Origin: Chitinophagaceae bacterium
Lineage (GTDB): Bacteria > Bacteroidota > Bacteroidia > Chitinophagales > Chitinophagaceae
Reading direction: 5' to 3'
Assembly: GCA_014879565.1 (NCBI GenBank)
Contig: JACSRW010000043.1
Span: 1 to 64,000, forward strand
DNA length: 64,000 bases
In this document: one piece after another, positions 26,457 through 33,332 of the stretch
Numbering within the stretch: position 1 is the first letter of the stretch
How the letters are laid out: every line of letters begins with the position of its first letter
Notes under the pieces: model-generated
What the model saw: the letters and a program-made list of their open reading frames with translations, nothing else
The model's database searches: none
Told to the model about the DNA's origin: nothing
Translations under genes and position numbers: made by a program

Positions 26457-26986
26457 TATATCAGTATTAATGCAAAAGCTGCGTAGTTGATAATATCCAG
26501 GTAATTGGCATCAATGCCTTCACTGACAAGTGTTTTGCCCTGGTTGGCCAGGATCTGCCGGATCCGAAGCAGTTTCATCAGGATCAGATCGGTGAAACTT
26601 TCCTGGCTCATCTGGCGCCAGGCTTCCCCGTAATCATGATTTTTATCCTGCATAAGGCTCTTTGCCCGGCTGATTATTTCATCATAAAGACGGGCCACTT
26701 CCGCTGTCTTTAATTCTTCCGGGGCACCTGCAGGTAGTTCCAGCTGAATAAGGCCGATAACGGCATAATTGAGAATACCCCGGAACTCCGCTGTGATCCC
26801 GTCTGATATTTTTTGCTCCCCTTTCTCCTGGATGGTGCGTATCCGCTGCGCTTTTATAAAAATCTGGTCCACGATGGAGATGGTGCGCAGTACCCGCCAG
26901 GCTGTGCCATAGTCGGATGCCTTTTTTATAAACAAATCCCTGCAGGAATGTACAGCCTGGTCATATTGCTGGTTGGTCTGGCTCAT
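26456..26986 (-). CDS. DUF1599 protein with two internal repeats
   Basis: A 176-residue DUF1599 protein. Two halves repeat each other: KASDYGTAWRVLR (about 22) with KNHDYGEAWRQMS (about 113), and GITAEFRGILNYAVIGLIQL with GIDANYLDIINYAAFALILI. The Asp/Glu-rich helices recall all-alpha nucleotide pyrophosphatases (MazG class), but the classic ExxE motif is not obvious, and activity is unknown. It is the first gene of the group with the DoxX protein and permease, and is divergent from folP. Confidence 0.85.
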   Translation of the reverse strand: MSQTNQQYDQAVHSCRDLFIKKASDYGTAWRVLRTISIVDQIFIKAQRIRTIQEKGEQKISDGITAEFRGILNYAVIGLIQLELPAGAPEELKTAEVARLYDEIISRAKSLMQDKNHDYGEAWRQMSQESFTDLILMKLLRIRQILANQGKTLVSEGIDANYLDIINYAAFALILI

Positions 26987-27044
26987 GTTAGTGTATAATT
27001 ACCGGAAAAGCGAACCGGTAATACGCCGGCTCATTAACTTAGCT

Positions 27045-27052
27045 CAAAAATA
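27045..27052 (-). promoter_or_regulatory. -7 box of the DUF1599 gene
   Basis: TATTTTTG on the minus strand fits TAnnTTTG. A near match for folP in the other direction, TAACTTAG (27035-27042), overlaps this region, so the two promoters would be back to back. Confidence 0.5.
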
Positions 27053-27065
27053 ACGAAGTAAGCGC

Positions 27066-27902
27066 ATGTTTACATTGAATTGTAAGGGACGGATTTTACT
27101 GGTGGACAAACCACTGGTGATGGGAATTCTGAATATTACTCCTGATTCCTTTTACAGCGGCAGCCGGGCGGAAACACTGGCTGATGTGGTTCGGAAAGCA
27201 GAACAGATGCTTACCGATGGCGCGGCCCTGCTGGACCTGGGCGGACAAAGCACACGCCCGGGCAGTGAGCGGGTATCAGCGGATGAAGAAGCAACCCGGG
27301 TGGTTCCGGCTGTTGAAGCAGTCAGAAGCCGTTTTCCTGACTGTTTTATTTCGGTGGATACATTTTATGCCTCTGTGGCAGCCGCTGCAGTAGCTGCCGG
27401 CGCTGATATCGTGAATGATATCAGCGCCGGCAGCCTGGATCCGGAACTCCTGCCTGCAGTTGCCCGCCTGGGTGTACCTTATGTGCTGATGCATATGAAA
27501 GGCAGTCCGCAGGATATGCAGGAAAAAGCCGGGTATAACGACGTCACCCTGGAGGTGTACGATTACCTGGCGGAAAAGAAAAAACAACTGCAGGATGCTG
27601 GCATTCGGGATATCATACTGGATCCGGGCTTTGGATTCGCCAAAAACAGCGGTCATAATTTTAAATTGCTGAAACAACTGCGTTTACTGTCTGCGTTGGA
27701 TGCGCCTCTCTTACTGGGAATTTCCCGCAAATCGTTTATCTGGAAAACACTCCGCACGGAGGCCGGTTCGGAAGCCACCCTGCAGGGTACAACTGCTTTA
27801 CACATGGCCGGTTTGCTGAACGGCGCCTCCATTTTACGGGTGCATGATGTGGCGCCGGCAGTACAAACAATCAGGCTGTACCGCGAATTGCAAATGGCAT
27901 AA
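27066..27902 (+). CDS. folP: Dihydropteroate synthase
   Basis: Joins para-aminobenzoate to the pterin diphosphate in folate synthesis; target of sulfonamides. 278 residues. GILNITPDSFY (about 20-30), LLDLGGQSTRPGS (about 56-68), FISVDTF, VNDISAG, LDPGFGFAKN and GISRKSF are the ordered pterin- and pABA-site motifs, all intact. The stop codon runs directly into a strong terminator, so nothing is co-transcribed downstream; the diadenylate cyclase gene often found next to folP in this phylum is absent here. Confidence 0.97.
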   Translation: MFTLNCKGRILLVDKPLVMGILNITPDSFYSGSRAETLADVVRKAEQMLTDGAALLDLGGQSTRPGSERVSADEEATRVVPAVEAVRSRFPDCFISVDTFYASVAAAAVAAGADIVNDISAGSLDPELLPAVARLGVPYVLMHMKGSPQDMQEKAGYNDVTLEVYDYLAEKKKQLQDAGIRDIILDPGFGFAKNSGHNFKLLKQLRLLSALDAPLLLGISRKSFIWKTLRTEAGSEATLQGTTALHMAGLLNGASILRVHDVAPAVQTIRLYRELQMA

Positions 27903-27931
27903 AAAAAACCCCGGCGAACCGGGGTCGTTTT
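27902..27931 (+). terminator. folP terminator
   Basis: A-run, ACCCCGG, loop CGAA, CCGGGGT, then CGTTTT, starting at the folP stop codon. Confidence 0.85.
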
Positions 27932-28077
27932 CCAAAGAAATTGAAATCAAAGCCTGCTGTTATACAGCTGGTTTTTCAGCGATCGGATCAATCAATATAA
28001 GTACGGTGGAATTTCGGACCGGAAGTTTTCAGGGGAACGGCGGGTTAGTAAGATTTGGACTAAAAACGGGACCGCTC

Positions 28078-28108
28078 AAAAAAATACCCGTCTTTCACAA
28101 GACGGGTA
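28078..28108 (-). terminator. Terminator of the FKBP gene
   Basis: On the minus strand TACCCGTCTT and AAGACGGGTA form a 10-bp stem with a four-base loop followed by T7. It is 33 bases beyond the FKBP stop. Between here and the folP terminator (27932-28077) I see nothing. Confidence 0.9.
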
Positions 28109-28140
28109 CAAAGTTCAGGAATTCTTCTATTAAAACCTTA

Positions 28141-29076
28141 TTATTTTGGTTGAGGAGTATCAATTTTCTGCACCTGAGGTCCGGGAGCTGGCAGCGCGGG
28201 GGCTTTCTCCTTTACATCCAATATGGTCAGGTCAAAAACCAGGTTTTCATACGGTTTGATAACGGTTGATCCGGGAGGAGGATTGCCACCATAAGCAGCC
28301 AGAGAAGGCACATAAATACGGGCCACAGCACCCGGACGCAGCAGGCGAACCGCTTCGTCAAATCCCTTGACCATTTCCCCGGCACCCACCGTGAAATTGA
28401 GGGGCTGCACATGGTTAAATGCGGAGTCAACATTACTGTCAAATTTCTTTCCTTTAAAAGTTGTCCCTGTATAATTCAGCGAAACCCATTTGCCAGAGTC
28501 AGCCAGTATACCGGTTCCCGGGTTGATGATTTCCACGAACACCCCGGACTGGGTTTTTTCTGTTTTGACATTTTTAGATTTCACAAATTCTTCCACCACT
28601 TTTATTTCAGATTTGGAGAAAAGATCTCGTTCTTTCTGCTCATCGGCAAAGCGGGCGCTGTCGCTGGTAAACACAGCCAGCACTTTTACAAAAGTCCGGA
28701 TCCGGTCGCCTTTTTTAAAATGAGGAGGCATATTACCGGGATAACGCTTGAGGAAGGTATCCATCATCTGGGTAGTTACCAGGCTGTCGCCAACATGGAG
28801 TTTCGTCCATACTTCCGAGATATCATAAGGCTGACTCTGTCCGGAAATCGGAATATAAACCGGGATATTGCCCACAGAGGAAAAATAAAGGCTGTCATTG
28901 ATTTTTTGTGTCAGGTGCAGTTTCAGGAAATTACCTGCCCGTACGGCCTGGGTGTCTTTACCGGCAAAAACCTGGTAAGGCATCCCACCCGGGGTCTTTT
29001 TGTAACTGGCCTTGCCACAGGAAGCGAGTATCAGTCCTGCCAACAATAAAAAGGACAAATTTTTGATCTTGTTCAT
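28141..29076 (-). CDS. FKBP-type peptidyl-prolyl isomerase lipoprotein
   Basis: A 311-residue lipoprotein (lipobox LILASC, Cys20). The first half is a helical/extended region that may serve dimerisation or substrate binding; the C-terminal FKBP domain (about 185-295) shows WVSLNYTGTTFKGKKFDSN, VKGFDEAVRLLRPGAVARI and YVPSLAAYGG. It should assist protein folding in the periplasm or at the outer membrane. A Pro-rich tail follows. It lies 13 bases after the DHH phosphoesterase gene, in one operon. Confidence 0.88.
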   Translation of the reverse strand: MNKIKNLSFLLLAGLILASCGKASYKKTPGGMPYQVFAGKDTQAVRAGNFLKLHLTQKINDSLYFSSVGNIPVYIPISGQSQPYDISEVWTKLHVGDSLVTTQMMDTFLKRYPGNMPPHFKKGDRIRTFVKVLAVFTSDSARFADEQKERDLFSKSEIKVVEEFVKSKNVKTEKTQSGVFVEIINPGTGILADSGKWVSLNYTGTTFKGKKFDSNVDSAFNHVQPLNFTVGAGEMVKGFDEAVRLLRPGAVARIYVPSLAAYGGNPPPGSTVIKPYENLVFDLTILDVKEKAPALPAPGPQVQKIDTPQPK

Positions 29077-29089
29077 ACTGGGTGTTTAA

Positions 29090-30097
29090 TTATTGAAGAA
29101 GTTTTTCGTTTTCTTTCATCGCTTGTTTAAAACGCGCTACGGTATTTTCCAGGCTGTCGCTGCTGCGGCCGCCGGCGGCATTATAATGACCGCCCCCTTC
29201 AAAATACCTGCGTGCAAAGGTATTGCAGTCAAAGTCTCCTTTGCTCCGGAAACTCCATTTTCTTTCCTCATCCCGGTCAATCACCAGGGCCACCAGTTTG
29301 ATCCCCTGTATGGATTGAGGAAAATTCACCAGCCCCTCGGTATCGCCGGTTTTGATATGGTATTTGAGTAAATCGTTTTTGGGAATGGCAATCAGGGCTG
29401 TATTGTACTCATAGAAAATTTCCATCCGGTGCAGCAGCACATGCCCGATGAAACGCAACCGGTTTTCCAGAAAATTATCAAAGAGTCCCTCGTGGATTTT
29501 TCCATGGTTCAATCCCCTGGATTTAAGGTCGGCTACCAGGGTATGCACCCCCGCATGCGCGGAAGAAAAACGGAAGGAACCGGTATCTCCCACCACACCG
29601 GCATAGATACATTCACTGATTTCCTCATTGATTTTATCTCCGTAACCGGCCTCCGTGATGAAATCATAGATCATCTCACAGGTGGAACTTTTGGACGTAT
29701 CGCTGATCCCGTAGTCAAAGGAGGCCGTATCCGGTTCCTGGTGGTGATCAATAAGGATTTTGGTACAGGAAAGGCTTTTCAGCTTTTCGGTCATGTTTTT
29801 GGTGCGGTGAAAAATATTGAAATCCAGACAGAAAAGCCAGTCTGCCCTGTCAAGGATTTCTTCCGCCCTGGTTTTTTCCTTTTCATAATCCAGCACCTCC
29901 CGGGTTCCGGGCATCCAGTTCACCCAGCCGGCCCAGTTGGTCGGCGAAATCACGGTAACCGTATGTCCCAGCTGCCGGAGAAAATGCATCAGGGCCAGGG
30001 AGGAACCCATGGCATCCGCATCGGGTTTCTGGTGGGTCGTGATCACAACCCGGCTGGGTTGGGTAAGGAGGGGGAAAAATTGCTGTATGGACTGCAT
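29090..30097 (-). CDS. nrnA: DHH/DHHA1 phosphoesterase, NrnA type
   Basis: 335 residues. The family degrades short RNA (nanoRNA) and 3'-phosphoadenosine 5'-phosphate, or cyclic-dinucleotide products such as pApA. KPDADAMGSSLAL and ILIDHHQEPDT are the metal-binding DHH motifs; GGGHYNAAGG is the DHHA1 signature near the C-terminus. ATG 30097 is chosen because the alternative TTG at 30109 lies inside the TACCTTTG promoter box. Substrate preference cannot be read from sequence. Confidence 0.92.
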   Translation of the reverse strand: MQSIQQFFPLLTQPSRVVITTHQKPDADAMGSSLALMHFLRQLGHTVTVISPTNWAGWVNWMPGTREVLDYEKEKTRAEEILDRADWLFCLDFNIFHRTKNMTEKLKSLSCTKILIDHHQEPDTASFDYGISDTSKSSTCEMIYDFITEAGYGDKINEEISECIYAGVVGDTGSFRFSSAHAGVHTLVADLKSRGLNHGKIHEGLFDNFLENRLRFIGHVLLHRMEIFYEYNTALIAIPKNDLLKYHIKTGDTEGLVNFPQSIQGIKLVALVIDRDEERKWSFRSKGDFDCNTFARRYFEGGGHYNAAGGRSSDSLENTVARFKQAMKENEKLLQ

Positions 30098-30106
30098 AAA
30101 AGTAGG

Positions 30107-30114
30107 CAAAGGTA
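30107..30114 (-). promoter_or_regulatory. -7 box of nrnA
   Basis: TACCTTTG on the minus strand, nine bases before ATG 30097; it decides the start codon. Confidence 0.7.
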
Positions 30115-30250
30115 AGGGAAAGACCGGAGACGGGAGTCTTTAGACCGGAGACTGAAGTTTGGTGCCTGTAATCCAAAAATGTTTCCGGAAAGTGAGCCTT
30201 TTCCGGTATCCGGGCTCCCGACTCCGTACTGCAGACTCATGTCTTTCCCT

Positions 30251-30258
30251 TACCTTTG
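30251..30258 (+). promoter_or_regulatory. -7 box of ndk
   Basis: TACCTTTG on the plus strand, 23 bases before ATG 30282, in the same 19-base context as the nrnA box. Confidence 0.7.
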
Positions 30259-30281
30259 CGGCGCAAAATCAATCAAAAAAT

Positions 30282-30698
30282 ATGAGTAACAGAACTTTTA
30301 CCATGATCAAGCCCGACGCCATGCGGAACGGACATGCCGGTGCGATCATTGACCGTTTTATTAAAGAGGGCTTCCGTATTGTCGCCCTGAAGCAGACCAA
30401 ACTCAGCCAGGAAAAAGCCGGTGAATTTTACGCCGTACATAAAGAAAGACCCTTTTACGGAGAACTCGTGGAGTTTATGAGCAGTGGGGTGATTATCGCC
30501 GCCATCCTGGAAAAGGAGAATGCCGTAACCGCCTTCCGCGAACTGATCGGCGCCACTAACCCTGCCCAGGCGGCAGAAGGAACCATCCGGAAACTCTATG
30601 CCACGTCGGTTGGTGAAAATGCTGTTCACGGCAGCGACAGTGATGAAAACGCTAAAATAGAAGGTTCCTTCTTTTTCAGCGGACTGGAACAATTCTGA
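30282..30698 (+). CDS. ndk: Nucleoside diphosphate kinase
   Basis: Transfers the gamma-phosphate of ATP to nucleoside diphosphates through a phospho-histidine. 138 residues, the normal length. [13 protein letters not shown] at the N-terminus and the catalytic-His motif [10 protein letters not shown] near the C-terminus are intact. ATG 30282 follows the -7 box; the in-frame extension upstream would read through the repeat-rich promoter region. A bidirectional terminator follows. Confidence 0.97.
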   Translation: MSNRTFTMIKPDAMRNGHAGAIIDRFIKEGFRIVALKQTKLSQEKAGEFYAVHKERPFYGELVEFMSSGVIIAAILEKENAVTAFRELIGATNPAQAAEGTIRKLYATSVGENAVHGSDSDENAKIEGSFFFSGLEQF

Positions 30699-30714
30699 TT
30701 CAAGTGAATTCATT

Positions 30715-30747
30715 AAAAAAACCGCCGGTATTGCCGGCGGTTTTTTT
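30715..30747. terminator. Bidirectional terminator between ndk and the DUF2141 gene
   Basis: A7, CCGCCGG, loop TATTG, CCGGCGG, T7. It serves both convergent genes and overlaps the stop codon of the DUF2141 gene (30746-30748). Confidence 0.92.
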
Positions 30748-31189
30748 AATATCTTATCCTGATCTGTATAGTGGTAAGGGACTGGCTCCTGTGTGAAAAA
30801 CGGGCCCGGTTCCAGGAGGGCGGACCAAAAGCACCGACCACATTATTGGAAAATCCATAGCCCTCCCGGGGCAGTCCCAGGTTATTTTTATTCATTTTCT
30901 GATCATCATTCTCATCATGGAGAATGGAAACCGCATATTCTCCTGCCGGTAACCCACTGAATAAAACCGATGCTTCGCCGTTGCTGATATCCACCTGTGC
31001 TTTCCGGAAAGCAGCAGAAGGATTATCCGGATACCCTTTATTATCCCGGTAGAGACTGATCAGCATATGTCCTTTCGCGGAACGGACAGCTTTTACGGAT
31101 ACCCGGATTCCGTCTTCGGCATTCCGGGTAAAGGAAGTAAACAGAATAAGCGCAAATACGCCTGAAAGTAATCGGATCATGCTGTTCAT
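30746..31189 (-). CDS. DUF2141 exported protein
   Basis: 147 residues with a signal peptide (LLSGVFALILFTSFTRNA) and a DUF2141 beta-sandwich: GHMLISLYRD, SGLPAGEYAVSILHDEN and LGLPREGYGFSNN are diagnostic. Periplasmic or surface location; function unknown, although the family is found near carotenoid and membrane genes in other species. Two possible ATGs, 31189 and 31180; the second gives a more typical signal peptide start. Confidence 0.85.
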   Translation of the reverse strand: MNSMIRLLSGVFALILFTSFTRNAEDGIRVSVKAVRSAKGHMLISLYRDNKGYPDNPSAAFRKAQVDISNGEASVLFSGLPAGEYAVSILHDENDDQKMNKNNLGLPREGYGFSNNVVGAFGPPSWNRARFSHRSQSLTTIQIRIRY

Positions 31190-31227
31190 AGCGCTATAAC
31201 AACTGCTTCCTCTTTTTTGTTGGAGAA

Positions 31228-32142
31228 TCAGATCGTCCGGTTTTTTACTTTTTTATTGTCCACAGGGCTGACGGTATAACCCGCTTTCTGTAAGAGCCTG
31301 ATAACCCCTTTTTCGCCGGGCAGATGGCCGGCGCCAACGGCAACAAGCAGGGATTTTTCCTTCATCAGGTCGTTCAGCCTGGTCACCCAGTTGATATTCC
31401 GGTTAAACAACATGATATCCGCGTATTCCGTCATCCCGGATGCCGGGTCATTCATAAGTGCATCCAGCGAATCAAGGTCCTGGTTCCGGTAGGCGGAAAA
31501 AAGCGCTTCCATCATTTTGTCCTCTCCCCCGTTCTGATCCGCGCTGTCCACATATTTCAGCAATTCGCCGGCCTGGTAACGATAAGGAATACTGTCGAGG
31601 AATCCGGCCTGCTGGGCAATGGTTTCCAGTCCTTTGATCCGTTTCCCTTTTTCTTTGGCGGTCTGCATAATCACCTGCTCCATGGAGACCGCTCCTTCAC
31701 AGGGCATTGCCGATTCGGATAACAGGGAAGAAGCCATCATGGGTTTGTAGGTTTCAATTACCCGGAAAGGGATGGCCGTACTTTTTTTCTCAAAAAAAGC
31801 TTTGACTCTTTCATATTCTGCCGGGCTGAGCAGGTCTTTGAGGGTCGTATCTCCGCGCATCCGGAGTTTGGTCATGCCGCCCAGTATTTCCAGGAAATTA
31901 TCCAGGTCCATTTCAAAATAGACATGGTCAACCTTGCTGATTACCGAATTCAGGTTATCGCTCAGGTCCGCATCTTCCTTACAGATCATATGGATGGTGC
32001 CAAATAACCAGGAGGGTTTTTCCAGTCCGTTGCCTTCAATCTTCCAGAGCAGTGTTTTCCCGGGTTCGGCTGGCTGGGCCATACAGCCCAGGCTAAGTAC
32101 CCCAAGCAGGAGTAAGCTGCTCCACTTCTTCATTGTATTCAT
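31228..32142 (-). CDS. TraB/GumN-family lipoprotein
   Basis: 304 residues of the TraB/GumN family (PF01963). The N-terminus ends in LSLGC (Cys20), a lipobox. WLFGTIHM (about 46) and VAVGAGHLPGEKGVIRLL (about 265) are the two conserved GxxH-containing motifs, which in the related TIKI proteases bind metal; a metalloprotease function is therefore possible but not shown. Start ATG 32142 or 32133. It lies 38 bases from the DUF2141 gene on the same strand. Confidence 0.83.
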   Translation of the reverse strand: MNTMKKWSSLLLLGVLSLGCMAQPAEPGKTLLWKIEGNGLEKPSWLFGTIHMICKEDADLSDNLNSVISKVDHVYFEMDLDNFLEILGGMTKLRMRGDTTLKDLLSPAEYERVKAFFEKKSTAIPFRVIETYKPMMASSLLSESAMPCEGAVSMEQVIMQTAKEKGKRIKGLETIAQQAGFLDSIPYRYQAGELLKYVDSADQNGGEDKMMEALFSAYRNQDLDSLDALMNDPASGMTEYADIMLFNRNINWVTRLNDLMKEKSLLVAVGAGHLPGEKGVIRLLQKAGYTVSPVDNKKVKNRTI

Positions 32143-32254
32143 GTGTTGAAATTAGATGATCAGACATCCCGCCGCCGGTTAAGGTTGTGTGGGCGGCCTT
32201 AAAGCCGGACAAAAAGCAATCCATAAAAAGAATAATGCCGGAATGTCAGTCGCT

Positions 32255-33331
32255 TTAGTAAAAAACTTCCTGCCAGTATCGGGAAAAACGGGTACCCCAT
32301 TTAACCCGGAGATCATTTTCCTCAACTGGGAAACCAGCCTCCTGCCGTACCGCAAGCAAAGGCAGGTTGACCCCGGCCCCCAGGGCCGCGGAAATGGTTC
32401 CCTGAACCCGGGGATTGATTTCGAGAAGCAGGTAGTTACCGACGGCCGCCTGTTTAACCTGGATACCAATATTCCCATGGAGTTTCAGTTCGGCAATGAT
32501 TCGCCGGGAGTAATTAATTATTTCTTCTTTTTCTTCAAATACCCCTTCTACAGTTATGCCATTCACCATTTTACGACGAAGGCGGGGAACAATGAGCCGG
32601 GCTTCTCCCTGGTAACAAAGACAATCCACTGAATATTCGTCACCGGGCAGGTACTCGCTTACCAGCAGTTCCGGGAACGGGGCTTCCTCCAGTATCCGTA
32701 AGGCTTCAGCAGCCCGCATCCAGAGATGCCCTGGCTTTTGCTGAAAGAGCAGGGCTGATTCGCTGATATCTTCCCGCAGTATCCGTACTCCCCGGCTGCC
32801 ATTGGAAACAGAGGGCTTGAAACAAACAGGTTTTCCGGGATATCCCAGTTCATGAAGGGCCTGCCGGAACTGTTCCGTGTTTTCAACGACCCGGTATGCC
32901 GGCACTTCGATCCCTCTCCATTCCAGGAACTGGTATAGCCGGCTTTTATTATTGGCAATTTCAAGGGAAGGCGCATCGGACACCAGTATTTTCGTACCGG
33001 CAGCGGCAAAACTTTCTTTATGAAGAGCGAGCGGTATGAGTTCTTTGGTCACCAGCGGCATCAGTATTTGTATGTCCCGGTCCCGGCACAAGTCGAGCAG
33101 AACAGGTACAAAGGCAGGATCATCTCCCCGGGGGATTTTTACAAAATCATTTGCCAGATAACGTCCCACACTGTTTTCACTGGCATCGGCCACTGTAACT
33201 TTCAGGGCGGGTTCCTGCCCCAGGCAATGAAGGATTCCGGCTGCGCCGGGAGCACCGGCGCCTGTCATCAGAACGGAAATTTTTACCGTTTCCTGAACAC
33301 TGTTTTTTATCGGTTTACCTGCTGTGGTCAT
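32255..33331 (-). CDS. ATP-grasp ligase-like protein (CarB/PylC type)
   Basis: 358 residues. The N-terminal Rossmann-like part has VLMTGAGAPGAAGIL, followed by VKIPRGDDPAFVP and LMPLVTKE as in carbamoyl-phosphate-synthase-like ligases. The ATP-grasp fold follows with FKPSVSNGSRGVRIL, EYLPGDEYSVDCLC and the metal-binding EINPRVQGT. Such enzymes join a carboxylate to an amine or other nucleophile. It begins one base after the UbiD gene, so the two are translationally linked. The substrate is unknown. Confidence 0.82.
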   Translation of the reverse strand: MTTAGKPIKNSVQETVKISVLMTGAGAPGAAGILHCLGQEPALKVTVADASENSVGRYLANDFVKIPRGDDPAFVPVLLDLCRDRDIQILMPLVTKELIPLALHKESFAAAGTKILVSDAPSLEIANNKSRLYQFLEWRGIEVPAYRVVENTEQFRQALHELGYPGKPVCFKPSVSNGSRGVRILREDISESALLFQQKPGHLWMRAAEALRILEEAPFPELLVSEYLPGDEYSVDCLCYQGEARLIVPRLRRKMVNGITVEGVFEEKEEIINYSRRIIAELKLHGNIGIQVKQAAVGNYLLLEINPRVQGTISAALGAGVNLPLLAVRQEAGFPVEENDLRVKWGTRFSRYWQEVFY

Positions 33332-33332
33332 A

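Larger units (their letters stand above)
30106..30259. repeat. 19-bp inverted repeat carrying two divergent promoters
   Basis: GTCTTTCCCTTACCTTTGC occurs on the plus strand at 30241-30259 and, identically, on the minus strand at 30124-30106. Each copy contains the TACCTTTG box of the gene it faces. In between, AGACCGGAGAC is directly repeated at 30121-30131 and 30142-30152, and the right side has CTCCCGACTCCGTACTGCAGACTC words like those at 37439-37500. Confidence 0.85.

Noticed and set aside
29090-30109. Longer start of the NrnA-type gene at TTG 30109
   Set aside because: The TTG lies inside the TACCTTTG promoter box; ATG 30097 fits.
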